The notes beneath the pieces were generated by a model. That model did not search any database. It was not told where the DNA came from and saw nothing but the letters and a program-made list of their open reading frames with translations. From positions 386,315-450,314 of the forward strand of contig CAZWSX010000002.1 of assembly GCA_964636985.1 (NCBI GenBank): a stretch of 64,000 nt of DNA, given 5' to 3'. Source of the stretch: CAZWSX01 sp964636985 (GTDB taxonomy: Bacteria; Planctomycetota; Planctomycetia; Pirellulales; Pirellulaceae). The position numbers and the translations under genes were made by a program. Of the stretch, positions 34,201 through 42,200 are shown piece after piece. Position 1 is the first letter of the stretch. Each line of letters opens with the position of its first letter.

Positions 34201-36260
34201 GCGACGTCGATTCAACGAAGTGGCCCGAGGTCGCGGCGGTTCCATTCTCAAGCAAAGACGGCATCCGCTTGCCGTCGCTCGCATTTCATCTCCGCAGCAT
34301 TCCTTCCGGCGAGACCACGCACCTTCGCGCTTACTATCGCGGGCATGTCGGCGAAATTCCTTTCACGTTCAAAGACTCACTCGAGCGTTATGCCACCGTT
34401 TGGAAAGCGAACGAAAACGACGTTGGCACTCTTCAAATCAACCACCAGCCGAACGGGATGGACATTGCCATCGTGCTCGATTGCTCGGAAAGCATGAATG
34501 CCAAACTCGATCGGGGCGATACAAGAATCGACGTCGCCTGGCGGGTGCTTCGGCGTCTCGTTACATCGCTTCACAAGAACGACCGGAATCGCATTACGGT
34601 GTGGCTGTTTGGGCATCGGTTTGGAAAGTCGGCCAGTCGCGCTTCCGTTTATCTGGGAGAGGGTGCCCCGCCGCCAGACGTCAATATTTCGAACGACTAC
34701 GAAAGGTACTGGGACTCTTCAGCCAACGGCGCGAACGAGGATTTCGAAACGAAATTCGATCCCGAACGCGGCAAGCCCATGACGCCCGTCGGTTTCACGC
34801 CTCTGTACTCGACGCTCGAGCATGTTGTGAAAGAGGATCTCGGCAAGCGGAACAATCCGAAGCCGATTCGCCGCGTTGTCGTGATTTCCGATGGCGAGGA
34901 TTACGTCCCTGAACCAGTCAAGGACGACTTTCAGCAAGGCAAAAAACCGTGGCACGGAGATCCCAACGACAAGACTCAACGGGCGACTAACAAATTGCGA
35001 GCGGGGAATCTGGTTAGCGCGTTGCGCCACGATCTGACTGCTTTGAATGGCAATCCAATCCAGATGGTGCTGGTCGATTGCAGTCCCGAAGTGAACCGCT
35101 TCTTCTCGAACGAGGTTTTGGCCCGCGGCGACAACGATGAGTCAGGCTGGCGGCACGGCGAGTTCCATAATGTGTCGAAAAGCGAAGACGAGCTCCTGGC
35201 CACCTTGCTGGAAGTATCTGGCATCTTCGATTTTATCGTCGAGACGGGCTCGCCCAAAAAGACCATTTCGATCGACGCCGCTTCGCGCCACCCCCTGCCG
35301 CCGAGTCGCGAGCCGTATGTGCTGAAAGTCGCTCTCAAGTCGGGCAAGTTCACCGCCGAATCGCTCCCGTTCATGATTGATGGCGGCGAGCAGTTGGCTG
35401 CCTCCGTCGATGTGCAGCATCCCAATCACGAGCATAAGGGGGCGCTTGCGTTCAAGCCGGAAGAGGGGCCGGCTGAAGTCAAAGAAGGTCCGCAAGTCAG
35501 CGTCGATATTCGCGAGTGGGGCAAGCTGAATGCATTGCCGCTACCCGAAAAGGTGCTGGCGAGCGTGCAAGGTCTTCCAGATCACAAGATCCACATCCGC
35601 CTGAAGAACCAAGACGAGAAGAAGTTCAGCATGCGACCCCAAGCCATCTGGGCCGAGGTGACGCCGTGCCTCGTCGAACAATCCGAGGTCACGCGGGTTG
35701 ACGGCGAGCCGATCCGATATGTGACCGATCTCGACTTCGTCCAACAAACGTCCGCACCGGAGTTCGTGTTGGAAGGCAAAAACTGGCCCGACCAGGCAAC
35801 TCACGCCAAAGTTCGCCTGTGGTTTCGTTATGGGGAAGATCCTCGGTTTGCGAACGCATCCCCGATCGAAACGATTAAGCCAGGCGGCGAGTTTGTCCCC
35901 TTGAGAATTAAGGGAGCTTCGGCTCCTTTCGATATCAAGGCCAGGTTGACCAGGCCCACGGACGGACGCTGGATGGTCCTGATCCGCGAATCGCTTCGCG
36001 AAGGCGCGCCACCGCACCGCATGGATTGGCCCTCTCGCGACGACCCGCAGCCGACCGAAATTCGTCACCGCTTTTGGACCCAAGAGAAGAACGCTGCCCT
36101 GGAGCGCGTGGATCACGAGTTCTATTTCAACGCCGAGCCGAAGTCGCTGCTGGTCGACAAGCCTATGCTACTCATTGAAAGCGCGGACGAGATCAAGGGC
36201 GATAAAAACTCGAGTTGGAGCGCTACGGAAGAAATGGACGTAGCCTTGCCGAGTTCCTAA
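31215..36260 (+). CDS. Membrane-anchored caspase-like / von Willebrand factor A protein
   Basis: The 1681-residue protein has a basic cytoplasmic tail, a membrane helix at about 50-72 and a large following region. Residues 78-350 resemble a caspase-fold (C14) protease: VVYMGFHGMV with His177 matches the YxxGHG strand, and VLLLLDCHR with Cys243 matches LDCCHSG. About 700 mostly helical, charged residues follow. A von Willebrand A domain starts near 1080 with a complete MIDAS: DCSES, the Thr in GFTPLYSTL, and Asp in VVVISDGEDYV. The rest looks like beta domains. Caspase-like proteases cut after defined residues; vWA domains bind ligands through a metal. Its stop codon overlaps that of the convergent giant gene. 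No strong ribosome site precedes ATG 31215. Confidence 0.8.
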   Translation: MSERRERSERTPQRKDRPSWRGNSAKPTTGAKPNYLNAPAARNQGVRRAFMLLGTLGVLGTCVAYFFYFTLVRPEPTPLIILAAAAYDAPLPPNAFVKEDVDLLTAAFPGADSLDPQSWLRNLPGVSIINAAKNVVCDWKFGEPKGEKSLRRVLNTSLKGSRGGPDKNAVVVYMGFHGMVDEEGKPCLLLGTQWRGDFESSAGASDVRSFGRERFRSVPVQDVLGWIDRAREKEARVLLLLDCHRIPRLWPIRNFENDFAESVSRLSVPDNVVIVQSCSGGQHGTAMPELGTSAFATSLAKAFSSDEKRSTGTRAMKADGKVTFNELVESMNAEMKPLVANRRARIQTVGVLEEVRKTNGAWRIASVVEAKVARINRTSSQWINNEKKWEPIDKAWKQIDAIDTKGNVDDWPLLRQAAIRTLMRVEQLKLAGAAYENEATKTLEGLEKALAAIQTESPPQLPVMSMPLWERAIQQASNAEAEIPAKSNDVNREARMEVEKALAMGPEGLDDARLVAHLPQQGEPVEVRFLRRLASNYLPPSMRGDKNKALRSLAIQCRRAIETTAYMSGDFRLLRVAEEEIRKVDEKRRLAEDQLFAGQNDAADALSNRLQDCLKTLEGVDRHIARVRSWIAIRDQALAEAPYWGEFVSCARELPDFDPESPLGKANLSDDLWAPLKELCEKSEKVLDGGTDDLEKTAERVSGVLATLRGQREELLRQMGATAKEGQATLQHRRAEACLAFPDSKDRGLLLAKLANTNSTSDLSTADARRQTKSQWSESMVPKKSRIADFTISTDDRDPTKLRTVPSRLDLEMRILAPFLTTKLGHSERGVEFTWGDEIVPRDQLPGRMLVSFDLARWKSFQAERMVRDMWGNDGLTPPIAGIDPSTPFFQIAASAYLKDVQDGELGAVKPKTDDVLNWCEHFRKAFQAERSDKIEVSSQEDGTDSSVLVKSLGSGTIPFPPSSKEASAAVGPIAWSAHSGRNGDRWLPMKLAASGDVDSTKWPEVAAVPFSSKDGIRLPSLAFHLRSIPSGETTHLRAYYRGHVGEIPFTFKDSLERYATVWKANENDVGTLQINHQPNGMDIAIVLDCSESMNAKLDRGDTRIDVAWRVLRRLVTSLHKNDRNRITVWLFGHRFGKSASRASVYLGEGAPPPDVNISNDYERYWDSSANGANEDFETKFDPERGKPMTPVGFTPLYSTLEHVVKEDLGKRNNPKPIRRVVVISDGEDYVPEPVKDDFQQGKKPWHGDPNDKTQRATNKLRAGNLVSALRHDLTALNGNPIQMVLVDCSPEVNRFFSNEVLARGDNDESGWRHGEFHNVSKSEDELLATLLEVSGIFDFIVETGSPKKTISIDAASRHPLPPSREPYVLKVALKSGKFTAESLPFMIDGGEQLAASVDVQHPNHEHKGALAFKPEEGPAEVKEGPQVSVDIREWGKLNALPLPEKVLASVQGLPDHKIHIRLKNQDEKKFSMRPQAIWAEVTPCLVEQSEVTRVDGEPIRYVTDLDFVQQTSAPEFVLEGKNWPDQATHAKVRLWFRYGEDPRFANASPIETIKPGGEFVPLRIKGASAPFDIKARLTRPTDGRWMVLIRESLREGAPPHRMDWPSRDDPQPTEIRHRFWTQEKNAALERVDHEFYFNAEPKSLLVDKPMLLIESADEIKGDKNSSWSATEEMDVALPSS

Positions 36261-39200
36261 CTCCGCGGGGGCGGCAATTTGCCAGGCCCCAATGTGACGA
36301 ATTGGAAGTTGATATCCGCCAGCTTCGCCACCATGCTACCGGTGTTATTGGCCGCACCCGTTACGGCGCTCCGTTTGCTCGAATTCGGGAAGACGCCTTT
36401 GAGCCAAGCGATCACGTCCAGCTTGGTGATGCCGTAGTAATTCGAGGCGAAAGAATCTCCCGAGGCAATCCGCTCGCTATATTCTCCGCCGACGAAATTG
36501 ATCGTCCCCGATACGACGTCGCCGACGATAATCGCGCTACCGGTCTTATCCGTGGGGTCGTTCGGCGTGCCCGTCGTGGCGTAGTACGTGTGGTTTCCGC
36601 CCCCAGCAACTGGGCCAACTGGCTGCTGAATCACCCCGCTGGCATTGGTAACCATGTAGTAGGCGGCCAGGATGTAGTCGGAGTTTGTGCCGATGCCGAT
36701 TCGCACATTCGTGAGCGTGTTGGCAGCGCCGCCAAGCAGCGGAACCGCCGTGTTGGTTCGCGAATCAAAGCCAGCGCCAAAGACATAGTTTTGGATCGCG
36801 CTCACTCCTGCCGAAACCGCGACCTTCGGGTTTCCGGAGAATGGAACTTGCAAGTTCCCTTGTAGCACTTCCCCTTCGCCCAGGCTGCTGATTCCACGGG
36901 CCCCGTTTCCTTCGATAATCGTCCGCACCAGGCCGCTTGAACCGACGCCCGGCACCCCGTTCACCGGAATAAAGCTGTTGGCTCCGCTTACCTTCATGTC
37001 GCGCGGATCGACGTCGAGCCTGATGTCGTCGGCGCGATAGCCGCCGGCGACGCGGATCACCGAGACGCCCGCCAGACCAAACCGATTGAAGTCATCGGTC
37101 AACGTCGTGTCGGGATACACACTCGTAACAGGGGGAATGTTGCCGGAAACATCCAACAGGCGCGGTCGGAATCTCGAAGTTCCGTCGTTGAGGTTCTCCA
37201 GTTGGCCCGCATCGCTTCCGCCGCCCCCGGTAATGATGTTGCCAACCGAGATGAAATTCTCCCGATCCAGCTGTCCCAGGATGGTGGCCTGAGAATTCGA
37301 GCCCGCCTTGGCGCGGACCAGGTACTTCGCGACGTCCTGGAACCTGAACGACTGCGATGTGTTGTTGGTGGCGATCGCCGAAGTCCGGAATTCGACGTCG
37401 TCGCCAACCACGCCCGCATAGCCTGTGCCTGGAACGATGGGATTGAAACCCACGGGAGCCAGATAAGTGAATTGAAGATTGCGGGCAAACGACGTGTCTC
37501 GATTGGCATCGATATCGATCACCGTATTGATCCCGTTCCCCAGCACAGTCACGGTCGAGACGGGGCCGCCGGAAGCCTGCCAGTTCTGGCGGTACATCAG
37601 CTTCAGGCGGTCCGCGCCGCCGCGAGCGCTGAGGTTGATGTTGCGGATCGACGCGAAGGAGGCCGGATCGATCAGATACCAGTCGGCGCGGCCGCGACCG
37701 CGGATGATCAAGTTTTTGACGGTTTGGATTGTGGTCGTGTCGCTCGGCGATGCGGCGCCGATTTGGATGATCGAGCCGAATGGAAGCCGGCCAGCCTCGA
37801 TGTCGTAAAGGTGCTGGCTCCAATCGGATTGAATGGTGATCGTGTCGGTTGCCGTAAGGCGGCTTCCGTTGACGACTCGAAGGTCCCCATCCGATTGAAG
37901 CGTGATGAGTCCGTCCGATTCGAATGTGGCGCCGGTAAGCTTCAGCTCGTATTGCGAGTGCAGGTACGACGTGCCGACCGCCGGCAACGTTGGGTAGGGA
38001 TTCACCACGATGAAGGTGATGCTGTTAAGGCCTCCCTTCGCGGAGACATAGTAATTGGCTTCAATTCCATTGTTGCTTTTGACTTCAACTGCGCCCGCCC
38101 GGAGTCCGGTAGCGGTATCGGTGACAAGCAGCTTGCCGAAATCGCCAAACACCTGATCGACCAGGACCGACAGCATTGGCGCGCTCGATGACTGCGTCGC
38201 CTTCAGGTTCACCGATGCGAGAGTCACATCCTGGGCGGCGCTGATGGTGAGCTTGTCGATGGTGGTCGCGGCCTGGTTCGCCGGCTCATTTGTGACGTTG
38301 GCGAGTTTTATGTTTCCGTTGGTGGCCTTGATTTGGATTTCACCTGCCGTTGCAACCACCTTGACCGTGCCATTCGCGGGGCTGTTTCCGAAACCCTGAA
38401 TCGCCACATCGCGGACCGCCGTGACATGTCCGCCGAGCTGCGTTTCGCTGGCGCCAATGTTGACATCAACGTCCGTCCCCTTCGCTTCGACGTCTCCGAG
38501 CAAGGCCACTATCGCAAGCGTTTTCGCCGCGGCCGTGGAGTCGCCGATCGCGATGTCGCCGTCGAATGCCGTGACGGTCGAATCGAACTCGGCCACATCG
38601 TTCGAGTCGCCGTTCATGGTGATCGATTTGGCGTTCACGGCACCGATTGCCGTCAGTGTGCCCACAACGGGGGCCGGCAGCGTTCCGAAAGTCGAGTTCA
38701 AATCTCCGCCAAGATCCACCAGGCTTCCAAACTTCGTATTCCTTCCCGCACTTGTCGTCAGGCTGCCAGGTCCAGTTATGGCTCCGGAGAGCGTGATATT
38801 TTGCGCGGCCGTGATCAGATCGTCGCCGCCAATCGCTGTGGTTCCCGTGACAGCAACGCTCCCCGTCACGGCGTCGATTTCGCCATCGCCGGCAAAGTCC
38901 AAGTTGCCGTTGACGGTCACGTTTCTCCCGACGTTGACCACGATGCCGTTAGCTAAGGTCGTCTTGCCGGCCCAAATGACGACATCCGAAGTGGCTGGAG
39001 ACGCCGTCACGTTATCGTTGAATTGAACCGCTGCGAGTTTTGCCGCGGCTGCCGCGCCAGTGCCAAGAGTGATCGAGCCGCCGGTCGACGTGACGGTCGA
39101 ATGGAACACAGCCATATCGTTGAAGTCGCCTTTCACAGTGATCGACTTCGCCTTCACGCTTTCGTTGGCAGTGAGCGTGCCTGCGAAGGTCCCCGCTGGT

Positions 39201-42200
39201 GCGACCGGCATCGTTCCGACGGTCGAGATCGAGTCGCCGCCAAGTTCCACATTCTTTTCAAACGTCGTATCTTTGCCCGAACTTGTCGTCAGGCTGCCGG
39301 CGCCCGCGACTTGCTTGCTAAGCGTAATGCTTCCCTGCGAAGCGGTGATCGCGTCGGCGCCGCCTACTGCCGTGGTTCCCGTGACCGCGACATCGCCCGT
39401 TGTCGCGGCGACAGCCCCGTCGCCGCGAAATACGAGGTTGCCGTTAATCGCCACGGAGGTCGCCGAGAGCGTCCTGCCACTATCGATGTTCGTCGTGGCC
39501 GACGTGAATGCTGCAACGCCGCCTAGCGTGACATCGCCGACGACGACATTGATCGCATCGGTGGCTCCTGCCTTGGTGTCGATGGTGAGATCGGCGATGT
39601 CGGTGGTGAGCGGCCCAATGTTGACGGTATCGCGATGCGCGCCGCCGAGGACGTCGAGGTTCTTCGAATTGCCCGCCTTCGCACCGCTTAGCGCGACTTT
39701 GTTTCCCGTGGCCGAGTCGGAGTCGCCGACGTCGATCTGGTTCTTCGTCGCGTCGTCGATCGTTCCGCTCACCGTGACTTGATCGTTATCAGCACCGGTG
39801 AAGATGGAGCCGGAGGTTCCCGTAATCAGGACGCTATCCGCGCCGTCGTTCGTCGTGATGGTGCCGACGAGTTTGCCATCCACCTGAACCAGATCGTCGC
39901 CAGCGGACGTGCTAATGGCTCCCTCAATCTGTCCGCTTGTATCGACCCAAACGACATCGTGGCTGCCGGTTGTGGCTTGGGTGACAATATTCTGAACACC
40001 CCAGAGGTTGACGATCGCGGTCGGCAACGGGCTAAGCGGCGTCGAGGTATAAGCAGTCGCGTCGAACGTGTATCCGCTTCCTCCTTTGCCCGCTGTAAAG
40101 CCATTGATGTAGACGCCCGATCCCGTCGGCGAGGTGAAGATGTAGTCCGCCTGTGTGGCGTCGATGGTTTCTATATTCGTGAACGAACCGACCGCGCCAA
40201 CGACATCACCAAGATTGAGGCTGGCATCGAAATGGATGGTCGGCGTAGTCAAGGCGGTTACGTCGAGCTTGTCACCCTGCGGCGACGAATGCGATCCGCC
40301 GTCGATCTTCCCCGCCACCGAGCCTCCGCTTCCGACGACGATCGTATCGTCCCCACCGAGCCCCGAGATGTTTCCGCTGAGCGCGGCGTTGACGTTGAAC
40401 AGGTCGGCCGCGGCATCGCCCGCCAGATTCTCGATCCCTGTGAACGCGAACACACCCGTTGCGTTCCCGGCATTGGCGGCCGACACATTGAACGTTGCGC
40501 CAGCGGCTTTCTTCACGGTGAGAGTATCGCCCGCGGCGCCGTTGCTGCCTCCGTCCACGGTCCCAGCCACCGAACCAGCGTTGCCGATGACGATCGAATC
40601 GTTCCCGCCAAGCGCCAAGATATCGCCGCTCAGCGCGGCGTTGACGTTAAACACGTCAGCCCCGGCATCACCCGTCAGATTCTCAATGCCGGTAAATGCA
40701 AACACTCCCGTCGCGTTCCCGGCGTTCGCGGCTGTCACATTGAATGTCGCGCCAGCGGTCTTCTTTACCGTGAGCGTATCGCCGGTCGTGTTGCTGCCGC
40801 CGTCCACAGTTCCGCCCACTGAACCGGCGTTGCTTACGACAATCGAATCGTTCCCGCCGAGCGCCGTGATATTGCCGCTGAGCGCGGCGTCGACGTTGAA
40901 CTGGTCGTTCCCCGCGTCACCCGTCAGATTTTCGATGGCGGTAAACGCGAAGACTCCGGTTGCGTTGCCAGCGTTGGCCGCCGTCACATTGAATGTTGCG
41001 CCAGCGGCTTTCTTGACCGTGAGTGTGTCGCCCGTAGTATTGCTGCCGCCGTCGACGGTCCCGCCCACTGAGCCGGCGTTGCTTACGACAATTGAATCGT
41101 TGCCGCCGAGACCCGAGATATTGCCGCTCAGCGCCGCGTCGACGTTGAAGATGTCCGCTCCGGCATCGCCTGTCAGATTCTCCATGCCTGTGAACGCGAA
41201 GACCCCTGTTGCACTCCCGGCGTTAGCGGCCGTGAGGTTGAAGGTTGCGCCAGCCGCTTTCTTCACGGTCAGTGTGTCGCCCGTGGCGCCATTGCCGCCG
41301 CCATCAACGGTCCCGCCTACCGAGCCGTTGTTCCCCACGACGATGGCATCATCCCCACCGAGGGCCGTGATGTTGCCACTCAGAGCCGCATCGACGTTGA
41401 ATTGATCATTCGCCACGTCGCCCGTGAGATTCCCGATACCCATAAACGCGAACACTCCTGTCGCGTTTCCGGCGTTGGCGGACGTGATATTGAACGTTGC
41501 GCCAGCGGCCTTCTTCACGGTGAGCGTGTCGCCAGCGTTGTTGCCGCCATCGATCGTTCCGCCGACCGAACCGCTGTTGCTAACAACGATCGAATCATTC
41601 CCGCCTAGCCCTGTCACATTGCCGCTCAACGAAGCATCGATGTTGAACGCGTCCGCTCCGGTGTCACCTGTCAGATTCTCGACGCCCGTAAACGCGAACA
41701 CTCCCGTTGCGTTCCCGGCATTGGCTGCCGTCACGTTGAATGTCGCGCCAGCAGCCTTCTTCACGGTGAGCGTGTCACCGGCATCGTTGCCGCCATCGAC
41801 CGTCCCGCCGACCGAACCGCTGTTGCCAACAACGATCGAATCGTTCCCGCCGAGTCCTGTCACATTGCCGCTCAGCGACGCATCAATGTTGAACACATCC
41901 CCTGCCGTGTCGCCCGTCAGGTTCTCCATGCCTGTGAACGCGAAGACTGCCGTTGCGTTCCCGGCGTTGGCGGCGGTCACGTTGAACGTTGCACCGGCCG
42001 CTTTCTTCACGGCGAGCGTATCGCCCGTGGTATTGCTGCCGCCGTCCACGGTTCCGCTTACGGAACCGGTGTTGCCGACCACAATCGAATCGTTCCCAGC
42101 GAGCGCCGAGATGTTGCCACTTAGCGCAGCGTCGATGTTGAACACATCGTTCCCGGCATCGCCCGTCAGATTCTCGATCCCTGTAAACGCGAAGACTCCC

